In this document: positions 20,678 through 28,344 of the stretch, in pieces
Numbering within the stretch: position 1 is the first letter of the stretch
How the letters are laid out: each line of letters opens with the position of its first letter
Translations under genes and position numbers: made by a program
Assembly: GCF_007002745.1 (NCBI RefSeq)
Contig: NZ_SGNY01000008.1
Location: 62,001 to 126,000, forward strand
Source: Martinezella rhizogenes
Lineage (GTDB): Bacteria > Pseudomonadota > Alphaproteobacteria > Rhizobiales > Rhizobiaceae
DNA: 64,000 bases
Direction of reading: 5' to 3'
The notes under the pieces: model-generated
What the model was told of the DNA's origin: nothing
The model's database searches: none
Seen by the model: only the letters and a program-made list of their open reading frames with translations

Positions 20678-21946
20678 ATGCGGATTGCCAAATCGGCGCT
20701 GATCGATCCCGAACGCAATGAAATCTTCGGAATGGCGGCGATTGCGCTGTCATTCTTCGTGTTCGCCTACTCGTCGCGTTTCGGGCAGATCTCGGTTCTG
20801 GCCTATTATGGCATGTGGCTGCCGCTGGTGGTGGTCAACTACCGGCAGGTGCTTGGCAATTATCCGCGTTATCTGTGGATCTTCGCCTTCGGTATCCTCA
20901 CCGTGCTGTCCAGCTTCTGGTCGGAGGCAGCATCGGTGACCATGCGCGCCTCCATCCAGTACATGACGCATATCGTCTGCGCCTTGATCGCCATGCGGGT
21001 GATATCCATTCGGACGCTGACGCGCGGCGCGCTGATCGGCATCGCCGTGGTTCTTTTATATTCGCTGCTGTTCGGCATCTATCTCTTCGATGCGCTGGAT
21101 GGCACGTATAGTTTCGTCGGCGCCTTCTCGTCGAAGAACCAGCTCGGTTTTTATGCCTCTCTCGGAGTCATTTTTGCAGCCGCCTCGGTGCTGGTTCTCA
21201 AACAGAGAGGCATCTGGCTGCCAATCGCCGGCGTTACCGGGCTTTTATCGGCCTATAGCCTCCTTGCATCGCAATCGGCGACATCCACCATCACCACCGC
21301 GGCGGTGGTTGCACTGATAATCGGCTTCATCCCTATCGGCATGCTGTCTCCCGCCAACCGCAAGATGACGTTTTTCGTGCTCGGCGGCCTGGGCGGGCTG
21401 CTTGTGGTCGCCTCCCTGCAATTCGGCCTGCTCGATGCCATTCTGGGTGTTTTCGGAAAGGATTCGACGCTTACCGGCCGCACCTATCTCTGGCAGCAGG
21501 GCATAGAGGCGACAAAACAGACGCCGATCCTCGGTGTCGGTTATCAGGGTTTCTGGGTGGCGGGTTTTGCCGATGCCGAACGCCTGTGGAACGACTTCTT
21601 CATTACCGGCCGCACCGGATTCCATTTCCATAATACCTATATCGAGACGGTGGTAGAGAATGGCATCGTCGGCATGGTGCTGCTTGGCATGGTGCTTTAC
21701 GGCACGCTGCTCGGGCATCTGCGCTCGGTGCTGATGCGCAGGAGCGATCCGCAGGGCGTTATTCTCTTTGCGATCTGTGCGCTGTTCGTGGTGCGCTCCT
21801 TCGTGGAGATCGATATCATCTTCCCGTACCAGATCGGCTCGTTCCTGCTTTATTTCGCTGCCGGCAAACTGTGCCTGCCAGTGAAGGCAGCGCAGAATGG
21901 TGAAACTCACCCGGCGATCGGTATGCGGTTGCAGACGAGAGCCTAG
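20678..21946 (+). CDS. exoQ: Polysaccharide polymerase ExoQ (Wzy/O-antigen ligase-like)
   Basis: Integral membrane protein of 422 residues with about ten hydrophobic segments (e.g. MAAIALSFFVFAYSSRFG, AGVTGLLSAYSLLASQSAT) and the large periplasmic loop of Wzy/WaaL-type enzymes (GRTYLWQQGIEATKQTPILG, then HFHNTYIETVVENGIVG). It joins lipid-linked repeat units in the periplasm. It lies 7 nt after exoF, and its stop overlaps the end of a convergent gene by 4 nt. Confidence 0.9.
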   Translation: MRIAKSALIDPERNEIFGMAAIALSFFVFAYSSRFGQISVLAYYGMWLPLVVVNYRQVLGNYPRYLWIFAFGILTVLSSFWSEAASVTMRASIQYMTHIVCALIAMRVISIRTLTRGALIGIAVVLLYSLLFGIYLFDALDGTYSFVGAFSSKNQLGFYASLGVIFAAASVLVLKQRGIWLPIAGVTGLLSAYSLLASQSATSTITTAAVVALIIGFIPIGMLSPANRKMTFFVLGGLGGLLVVASLQFGLLDAILGVFGKDSTLTGRTYLWQQGIEATKQTPILGVGYQGFWVAGFADAERLWNDFFITGRTGFHFHNTYIETVVENGIVGMVLLGMVLYGTLLGHLRSVLMRRSDPQGVILFAICALFVVRSFVEIDIIFPYQIGSFLLYFAAGKLCLPVKAAQNGETHPAIGMRLQTRA

Positions 21947-22437
21947 AGATAATCCGCCGAGACATGCGGGCTGGCGTGGATGAATTTCCACATATCCTTG
22001 CTGACATCGACGATATCGGCAATCGACTTTTCCAGGTGCTCGATTTCCTTCTCATCCATGCGTTCAACCTTGCCGTAACGAACCTTGCTGTCGTCCTCCA
22101 CCAGCCGCATCAGCTGGGTGCTGGCGATTTCGCCCTTTTCGTCGAAGGAATAAATGCAATGATTGTATTTGTTGCGCGTCCGCGCTTCTTTCTTCAGCCG
22201 CGCCATGATGGAGAGAATGGTCTTGCGGTCCGGCGTCGGCGTTGAGGGGAGTTTCGCCAGACGCTCGATGAGGTCCATGCGCGCCCGTGTGGTATTGAGC
22301 GTCAGAAACACGACGATGGCCGCTTCCTTCTCCACTTTCAGGAGATGGACGATCAGATAGATCATCAGGCTTTCAGTGTTCGTCCACACATAATTCAGCC
22401 TGCCGACCAGTAGCAACACATCCGACATCACCGCCAT
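21943..22437 (-). CDS. Hypothetical helical protein (164 aa)
   Basis: Not recognised. The product is predicted to be mostly helical and charged, with one hydrophobic stretch (SLMIYLIVHLLKVEKEAAIV) and a Lys/Glu-rich second half (DEKEIEHLEKSIADIVDVS). The start is either ATG 22437 or the ATG three codons later. It follows the type I secretion genes on the same strand after 85 nt and could be the last gene of that operon. Its stop overlaps the exoQ stop tail-to-tail. Confidence 0.7.
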   Translation of the reverse strand: MAVMSDVLLLVGRLNYVWTNTESLMIYLIVHLLKVEKEAAIVVFLTLNTTRARMDLIERLAKLPSTPTPDRKTILSIMARLKKEARTRNKYNHCIYSFDEKGEIASTQLMRLVEDDSKVRYGKVERMDEKEIEHLEKSIADIVDVSKDMWKFIHASPHVSADYL

Positions 22438-22522
22438 GCTGCTTCTCCCGCCCCGGCGAAATATATTTGGATATTATAAGCTGAGCGCTGCGGAAAAGAC
22501 AGTATAGGCTACTGATATTTCT

Positions 22523-23881
22523 TCATCTTTCCTTGAAGGCGCGGGACATGCTGTCGGAGATCGGCTTGGTCAGATATTCAAAGAAGGTGCGCTCCGAGGT
22601 CTGAATCAGAACGTCGGCCGGCATGCCGGGCACGGGATGGAAATTATGGACCTTGGCGATCTCGTCGTCGGAAACCTGCACGCGCACGATATAGACGTCC
22701 TTGACCTGCAGGCCGGCATTTTCCTCGATGCTGTCGGCGGAAACGTAAAACACCTTGCCGTTCAGAACCGGTGTGGTGCGGCGGTTGAGCGCTGACAGAC
22801 GGATCGCGGCGATCTGGCCTTCATGTAGCTGATCGATGGAGGTTCTGAGCACCTGTGCTTCAAGGATCAGGGGAACGTGGGCGGGCAGGATTTCCATGAT
22901 CGGCTTGCCTGTGGTGATGACGCCGCCGGGGGTGTGATAATAGGCCCGCACCACCGTGCCGTTGACGGGGGAGCGGATGACGGTGCGTTCCAGCACTTCG
23001 GCAGCACCACGCACCTGTTCCCGGACACTGTCGAGATCGGATTCAGCCGTTTCCAGCGCATCGAGCGCTGCCTGTTTGTTGGCGTTGACGGCAATGATCG
23101 CTTCCTGTTTGAACTTGGCGATTTCCGCCTCGCTCTGGTTCATCTCGCCGGTCAGACGGGCGATATCACCCATGGCGTCGGCAATGGCGCGTTCCAGTGC
23201 CAGCATATCGGTCTTGCGGATGACGCCGTCCTTGGCGAGCCTTTCCTTGGAATCGCGCTCCTGCGTCAGAAGGGCGAGTTGCCGGTCGAAGGACTGTTTC
23301 TGCCCGTCATAACCCGCATAGCGGAACTCCAGCGAACGGATATTCTTTTCGATCAGGTTCAGCTGCTCGTCGAGCTTGACGATCTTGCTGTGGAACACGA
23401 TGTTCTGGCTCTGGATGATGGAATTGATGTCAGGATCGCCGGCTTCCTTCATGACGATTTCGGGCACCTTGAAAGTCTTTTCGCCCTGTGCTTCGGCGCG
23501 CAGGCGCGTCACGATGGTTTCAAGGCGAAGACGCCGCAGCTGCAACATGCGTTCATTGGCCAGCGCCGTCGTCTTGTCGAGCGTCAGCAGCACGTCGCCT
23601 TCCTTGACCGTGTCGCCTTCACTGACCATCATTTCCTTGATGATGCCGCCTTCCAGATGCTGGACGATCTTGTTGTTGCCGGTGGCGACGAAGCTGCCCT
23701 GGGCAATGATGGCGGAAGAGAGCGGTGCGGTGCCGGCCCAATATCCGAAGCCGCCGAATGAGGCGAGCAGCACGGCAAGTCCGATGGAGCTATGCAGGCG
23801 GATGGAGCGTGGCACTTCGCTATACCATTCCAGCTGGCCCTGCGGTTTGATTTCGGCAATGGCGTTTTTCTTCTTGAACAT
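22523..23881 (-). CDS. HlyD-family membrane fusion protein of type I secretion (PrsE-like)
   Basis: Periplasmic adaptor linking the ABC exporter to an outer-membrane channel. About 452 residues: a short cytoplasmic N-terminus, one membrane anchor (about 30-50, IGLAVLLASFGGFGYWAG), a lipoyl-like half (QHLEGGIIKEMMVSEGDTV), long coiled-coil helices (about 100-290) and the second half (VLERTVIRSPVNGTVV, HEGQIAAIRLSAL), then a C-terminal beta domain. The ATG at 23881 has a GAGG site and lies 8 nt after the exporter stop. It pairs with the adjacent ABC exporter. Confidence 0.92.
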   Translation of the reverse strand: MFKKKNAIAEIKPQGQLEWYSEVPRSIRLHSSIGLAVLLASFGGFGYWAGTAPLSSAIIAQGSFVATGNNKIVQHLEGGIIKEMMVSEGDTVKEGDVLLTLDKTTALANERMLQLRRLRLETIVTRLRAEAQGEKTFKVPEIVMKEAGDPDINSIIQSQNIVFHSKIVKLDEQLNLIEKNIRSLEFRYAGYDGQKQSFDRQLALLTQERDSKERLAKDGVIRKTDMLALERAIADAMGDIARLTGEMNQSEAEIAKFKQEAIIAVNANKQAALDALETAESDLDSVREQVRGAAEVLERTVIRSPVNGTVVRAYYHTPGGVITTGKPIMEILPAHVPLILEAQVLRTSIDQLHEGQIAAIRLSALNRRTTPVLNGKVFYVSADSIEENAGLQVKDVYIVRVQVSDDEIAKVHNFHPVPGMPADVLIQTSERTFFEYLTKPISDSMSRAFKER

Positions 23882-23889
23882 GACGAACC

Positions 23890-26094
23890 TCAACCCTCGA
23901 TCTGCGGGGACTGGTTGGCCGGACGGCCATTGCCGGAAAGTGCTTTCAGCACCTCGATCCTTTCACCAAACATGGCGAGCGATCCGTCTTTCAGCACCAT
24001 GATCTTGTCGACGCATTGCAATAGTGCCGGGCGCTGGGTGATGGTGACAGTGGTGATGCCCTGTTTCTTGGCGTGCAGCAGCGCTTTGGCCAGCGCTTGT
24101 TCGCCCTGCGTATCAAGGTTGGAGTTGGGCTCATCCAGCACCACGAATTTGGGATCGCCAAAGAAGGCGCGGGCAAGTGCGATGCGCTGTTTCTGGCCGC
24201 CGGACAGCGGCGCGCCATCGGCGGCAACCACGGTTTCATAACCCTGCGGAAAACCGGCGATCAGCTCATGCACATCGGCCAGCACTGCCGCTTCGTAAAT
24301 CTGCCGATCGTCGATATCGTCGCGCATGCGGCAGATATTGGCCTTGATGGTGCCGGGGAAAAGCTGCACGTCCTGTGGCAGATAACCGATGCTTTCACCG
24401 AACTGCCGCTGGTCCCAGTTGCGCAGATCCATGAGATCGAGGCGCACATTGCCTGAGGTGGGCAGGATGGAGCCGACCAGCATCTTGCCGAGCGTCGTTT
24501 TGCCGGAACCGGAATTGCCGATGATGGCGAGCGATTCCCCCTTTTTCAGCGAAAAGGAAATGCCGTTCAAAATCACCTTCTTCTGCGGCGGCGGTACGAA
24601 GAGAATACGCTCCACATCCAGACGCCCTTCCGGATTGGGCAGGCGCAGGCGCGGGAAATTCAGCGGCGAGCTGATGAGAAGCTGCTTGATACGGCCATAG
24701 GAGGCGGCGGATTTGTTGAACTGGTGCCAGCCTTCGATCGCGCCTTCGATGGGCGCCAGCGCACGGCCGGAAATGATGGAGGCCGCGATCACCATGCCGC
24801 CGGTCAGTTCGCCGGAAAGCGACAGATGCGCACCCCAGCCCAGAAGCGCCACCTGGGTGATCATGCGGGCCGCCTTGGAGACGCCGGAGAACATGATGTT
24901 GCGATCCTGCGCCGCCACATGCGACTTCAGCGACCCGGCCGTTTCACGGCCCCACATCTTTACCGCCTCGGGTATCATGGCGAGTGCATTGATGATCTGC
25001 GAATTGCGCGACATGGAATCGAGGTGGAAATTGGCGCGGCTGAGGTAACCCGAGGCTTCGGAAAACTGCCTTGCGGTGAAACGCTGGTTCAGCCAGGCGA
25101 TGATGAACAGCACAGCGCAGCAAACCATGATGATGATGCCGAGATGCGGATGGACGAGATAGACCACCACGATGAAGAGCGGCATCAGCGGCGCATCGAG
25201 AAATGCAATGAGCGTTCCTGACGTCAGGAAGGAGCGCAGCTGCTGCAGATCCTGCAGGATCTGGTAGTCCTTGCCGTTGCCGTGCAGGGAGGCGCGGGCG
25301 GCGGCGGACAGGATTGGCGCGCCAAGCTGCACTTCAAGCTCAACGGCGGTGCGCATCAGGATGAAGCGGCGGATGGCGTCCATGAAGGCCTGCAGCAGAA
25401 CCGCGCCAAGCACGGCCACCGTCAGCATGACAAGCGTATCCATCGAGCGGCTGGTCAGCACCCGGTCTGATATCTGAAACAGATAAAGCGGGATGGCGAG
25501 CAGCAGGATGTTGATGGCGATGGTGAACAGCATCACCACCACCATGTTGCGGCGAACGGCGGCGATGCCTTTTGCAAGACTTGCGGCGAAATTGATCGGC
25601 TCGCTGCGCTTGTGGAAGCCGCTCTGGCTTCCGCCACCACCACCTCCGCCACCGCCGCCACCATTGTCCGTCGGCTCCTTGCCGCCACCACCCGTCACTG
25701 GCCGGCGTTCGTTTTCGCGGATCGGCCCGTCATTATTGTCGATGGTTTTGACGAAAGGCAGCTCTGTATTGTCGATCTTGGCTTGCGGTTGCGCCGGGGA
25801 GGCGGGTTGCCGCTCCGGCTGTGGCGCCGGCCTTACCGGGGGAACGTCCCGCAATTGTTCGGGGTGCGCCGTTTTTGCAAGCGGTTCGGACGGAGTTTGC
25901 GGGGGTGTTGGCTGGGTGGGGGATGTAAAGGTTTTTGCCGCCTGTTCCGCGCCGGATAACTGGCGCAGATTTTCGACGGCTTCGTTGATGGCTGAAATAC
26001 AGGCGTCCGTCAGTTTGCTGTCTTCCGCTTCCTGATCCAGCGGCAAATCCAGCGAGCGTCCGTCGGCAATCGTTTTCCTTGAGATATGATCCAT
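23890..26094 (-). CDS. Type I secretion ABC exporter (PrsD-like) with proline/glycine-rich N-terminal extension
   Basis: Fused permease/ATPase of 734 residues that exports unfolded proteins straight to the outside. Residues 1-165 form a low-complexity extension: Pro/Gln-rich (PTQPTPPQTPSEP), then a run of eleven Gly (about 145-155). The six-helix membrane domain follows (about 185-450). ATPase motifs: Walker A GNSGSGKT (526-533), signature LSGGQ (630-634), Walker B VVLDEP (651-656). The switch histidine expected after VTIT is Gln687 (ITQRP). It is 81 nt downstream of two candidate substrate genes and precedes the membrane fusion gene. Confidence 0.92.
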   Translation of the reverse strand: MDHISRKTIADGRSLDLPLDQEAEDSKLTDACISAINEAVENLRQLSGAEQAAKTFTSPTQPTPPQTPSEPLAKTAHPEQLRDVPPVRPAPQPERQPASPAQPQAKIDNTELPFVKTIDNNDGPIRENERRPVTGGGGKEPTDNGGGGGGGGGGGSQSGFHKRSEPINFAASLAKGIAAVRRNMVVVMLFTIAINILLLAIPLYLFQISDRVLTSRSMDTLVMLTVAVLGAVLLQAFMDAIRRFILMRTAVELEVQLGAPILSAAARASLHGNGKDYQILQDLQQLRSFLTSGTLIAFLDAPLMPLFIVVVYLVHPHLGIIIMVCCAVLFIIAWLNQRFTARQFSEASGYLSRANFHLDSMSRNSQIINALAMIPEAVKMWGRETAGSLKSHVAAQDRNIMFSGVSKAARMITQVALLGWGAHLSLSGELTGGMVIAASIISGRALAPIEGAIEGWHQFNKSAASYGRIKQLLISSPLNFPRLRLPNPEGRLDVERILFVPPPQKKVILNGISFSLKKGESLAIIGNSGSGKTTLGKMLVGSILPTSGNVRLDLMDLRNWDQRQFGESIGYLPQDVQLFPGTIKANICRMRDDIDDRQIYEAAVLADVHELIAGFPQGYETVVAADGAPLSGGQKQRIALARAFFGDPKFVVLDEPNSNLDTQGEQALAKALLHAKKQGITTVTITQRPALLQCVDKIMVLKDGSLAMFGERIEVLKALSGNGRPANQSPQIEG

Positions 26095-26142
26095 TTTATA
26101 TCGGTCCCCGGTGATCTTGCGGCGTTTGCGGGTTCGGCTATT

Positions 26143-26165
26143 GCGGGGCGTGTTTGCCGCCCCGC
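26143..26165. other. GC-rich hairpin between secreted-protein gene and exporter gene
   Basis: GCGGGGCG pairs with CGCCCCGC (8 bp) around a 7-nt loop, in the 81-nt gap between the stop at 26176 and the exporter start at 26094. No U-tract follows on the minus strand, so it is more likely an mRNA-stability or attenuation structure that lowers exporter expression relative to substrate than a full terminator. Confidence 0.5.
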
Positions 26166-26175
26166 CTGCCGGACG

Positions 26176-28194
26176 TTACGCAACGACCGTCTGCATGACG
26201 TCGGATGGATGGGCATTGGACCATGAGAGGTCGTGGCCGCCATTGATGACGCCGTCGGATTCGTTCTGGATGGTGGCGGGATCGTCGTGAAGAAAGGCGA
26301 TGACCTCGTTTGCCAGCTGGCCGTGCTGTGTCGGCTGCGACGTGTCGTTTTCGATGATGCCGCCCTGGATCAGAATGGCATCGGAATAAACGCCGCCGGC
26401 GACATAGGTGGTGGAGCCGAAGCTGTCGTAATCGACGATCTGTGCGATATTGACGACGGCGTTGCTACCGGTATCGATATGGACCGTGGCATTGTCGTTG
26501 TTTTCGAGGACTTTGGCGGCGGCCTGGGTCACGTCGTCGGAATCGCCGAGCACGCTCACCTGCTTGATGATACTGACATCATAAAGGTTGCCGGTGATGT
26601 AAAGGACGTTCAGTCCCTGATAGCCGGCGAAGTTGGCGTCGTGGGCAAGCGCATCCGGCATGTTGGGATCGCGTTCGTTGATCGCATTTACCGTCTGGTG
26701 CATATAGTCCGGCATGGTCTCGAAGCGGTCGTTGCTGCCTACATTATGAATGCTGGCATCGTTCCACAGCAGGTTATTGCCGGATTGGATGGTGGCGCCA
26801 CCAGGTGCATCGGGATTGGCGCGGGCCCAGTCATTGTCGTAAAGCACGGCAATCTGGCTGATGAGGTTCATGTCCAGCACATTGCCGCCGACGATGATCA
26901 GATCGTACTGCATGCCGATGCCGAGGAAATTGGCGATGTTGAGCGCGGCGTTACCGCCGGTCAAAAGGCTGACACTTGCACCCGAGGTGGTGATGGTCAT
27001 CGTGTCATTGTCGCTGATGAACTGGTATTGTTCGATCCAGTGGACGAAGGACACATCCCCTTCCAGCACGCTGACGCGCCAGGCGGTGGGGAATATCGGC
27101 GGCTCGCCGCTCTCATGGCTGTCCGCCGCGGCATTTTCCGCGCCCGGATAGACACTGCGCTGAAAGCTGGCGATGTTGTAGGCGGCCGTTGCCGCCTGAT
27201 CCTCCGAGTGCGTGAAGACGGAAGAAATCTCGTCCCGGTCACTGTAGATATAGGCTTGGGTGATGGCGTCGATCTGGTGATAATCGCCCATGACGGCGGT
27301 GACCGAGGTCATGACGCCGGTATTGACCAGCGTGGCGATGTTGGCGACGACATTGGCGCCAGCGGCGATATCGAGGCTGTTGCCGGCCGGGCTGTCTTCA
27401 TGCAGGGAAACGTCGCTTTTTTCCGGTGCCTCGGCGGGTTTGGCAATGCCGCGGTCCGGCATGAAGTCGTCGAGCGTCGGCTTGTCGTAGGCCACCGCGC
27501 CATTGATATAAAGACCGTTGATATCGTTGCCGGCCAGAACGAAATCCTGGTCCGCGCCGGTGCCAAGCGAGGTCACGTCATTGTCGCGGGCGTGTTCGAT
27601 ATAGTCGTGCGCGGATTTGGCAAGCGCCTGCAGCGCGTCGTAATTATCGGTGCGCTGGAAGGTGGAAAAGGGCGTGAAGACGGCGGCTTCGTTGTAGAAT
27701 TCGACGGTGCGCTCGGTCACGAAGGTCGTGTCGCGCGCCACATTCGGGCCGTCCGTCATGTTCAGATAGTCATCGTCCTGGAGAATATTGACCTGGGTAA
27801 GATGGCCGGCTACCGAGCCTGGACCCGTATGAACCACCAGTTCGCGCTCATCAAAGGAAAGGCGGCCGGGAAAACGGAAATGCGCGCCGGAAATATCGAC
27901 CGGGATGGCATTTGCAAGCTGCTGCATGTCGTATTCGACAGCGCGGGCGAAATGCGGTCGCATGTAATCGAAATCGTAATAGCCGGAGCGATATTTGACA
28001 CCGGGATCGTAATCCTCGAGCGGGACGTCATAGTTCTTGTCGAGCAGCCTTGCTGCCTCATCGTCCGGCAGTCGGTCCGGATCGGAATGCGCCGGGCCTT
28101 CGCTATAGTTGCTTCTCAGACGCGCTTCCTCGACCACCGTGTCGAACATGCCGATGAAATGCGCGATCATGTCGGAAATCTTGTCGATATGCAT
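26176..28194 (-). CDS. Large acidic repeat protein, putative type I secretion substrate (672 aa)
   Basis: No function recognised. No N-terminal signal peptide, very acidic, cysteine-free, rich in Asn/Asp/Gly/Ala/Val: a composition suited to type I export. At least four imperfect repeats of roughly 50 residues occur at about 272-323, 402-456, 467-555 (with an insertion) and 569-618. Each follows a pattern of TG-x-N-x(3)-NIA, then YVxGGxxxD, then IxQxxVLxDxD. No RTX GGxGxDxxx nonapeptides are seen. The ATG at 28194 follows GGGAGG; the frame is open 20 codons further. It lies upstream of an ABC exporter and fusion protein. Substrate status is inference. Confidence 0.85.
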   Translation of the reverse strand: MHIDKISDMIAHFIGMFDTVVEEARLRSNYSEGPAHSDPDRLPDDEAARLLDKNYDVPLEDYDPGVKYRSGYYDFDYMRPHFARAVEYDMQQLANAIPVDISGAHFRFPGRLSFDERELVVHTGPGSVAGHLTQVNILQDDDYLNMTDGPNVARDTTFVTERTVEFYNEAAVFTPFSTFQRTDNYDALQALAKSAHDYIEHARDNDVTSLGTGADQDFVLAGNDINGLYINGAVAYDKPTLDDFMPDRGIAKPAEAPEKSDVSLHEDSPAGNSLDIAAGANVVANIATLVNTGVMTSVTAVMGDYHQIDAITQAYIYSDRDEISSVFTHSEDQAATAAYNIASFQRSVYPGAENAAADSHESGEPPIFPTAWRVSVLEGDVSFVHWIEQYQFISDNDTMTITTSGASVSLLTGGNAALNIANFLGIGMQYDLIIVGGNVLDMNLISQIAVLYDNDWARANPDAPGGATIQSGNNLLWNDASIHNVGSNDRFETMPDYMHQTVNAINERDPNMPDALAHDANFAGYQGLNVLYITGNLYDVSIIKQVSVLGDSDDVTQAAAKVLENNDNATVHIDTGSNAVVNIAQIVDYDSFGSTTYVAGGVYSDAILIQGGIIENDTSQPTQHGQLANEVIAFLHDDPATIQNESDGVINGGHDLSWSNAHPSDVMQTVVA

Positions 28195-28297
28195 TGAAGG
28201 TCCCTCCCTGATCATCGCGGCAGAGCCTGAGGCTGCGCAGGGCACCCGTCTCAAAGGCGGTGCTTCGTCTTACGCAGACCGGTCCTTCAACCGCGAA

Positions 28298-28321
28298 CTG
28301 CACCGGCGGGTGCCGGTGCAG
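28298..28321. other. Hairpin between the two repeat-protein genes
   Basis: CTGCACCGGC and GCCGGTGCAG form a perfect 10-bp stem with a 4-nt loop (GGGT) in the 150-nt gap between the stop at 28345 and the start at 28194. No U-run follows on the minus strand. It may protect the upstream mRNA or partly end transcription, setting a ratio between the first and later genes. Confidence 0.55.
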
Positions 28322-28344
28322 CTCTTTTCGTCAAGAGGTGGGTA

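Noticed and set aside
25625..25690. Possible simple-sequence repeat in DNA (GCC/CCA-rich run)
   Set aside because: Explained as coding for the poly-Gly run of the exporter; retained only as a protein feature.
26233..28197. 654-codon plus-strand frame opposite the 672-aa repeat protein
   Set aside because: It is antisense to the better-supported gene, has no ribosome site or family motif, and its His/Val/Gly-rich translation is the mirror of the Asp/Asn/Ala codons on the other strand.
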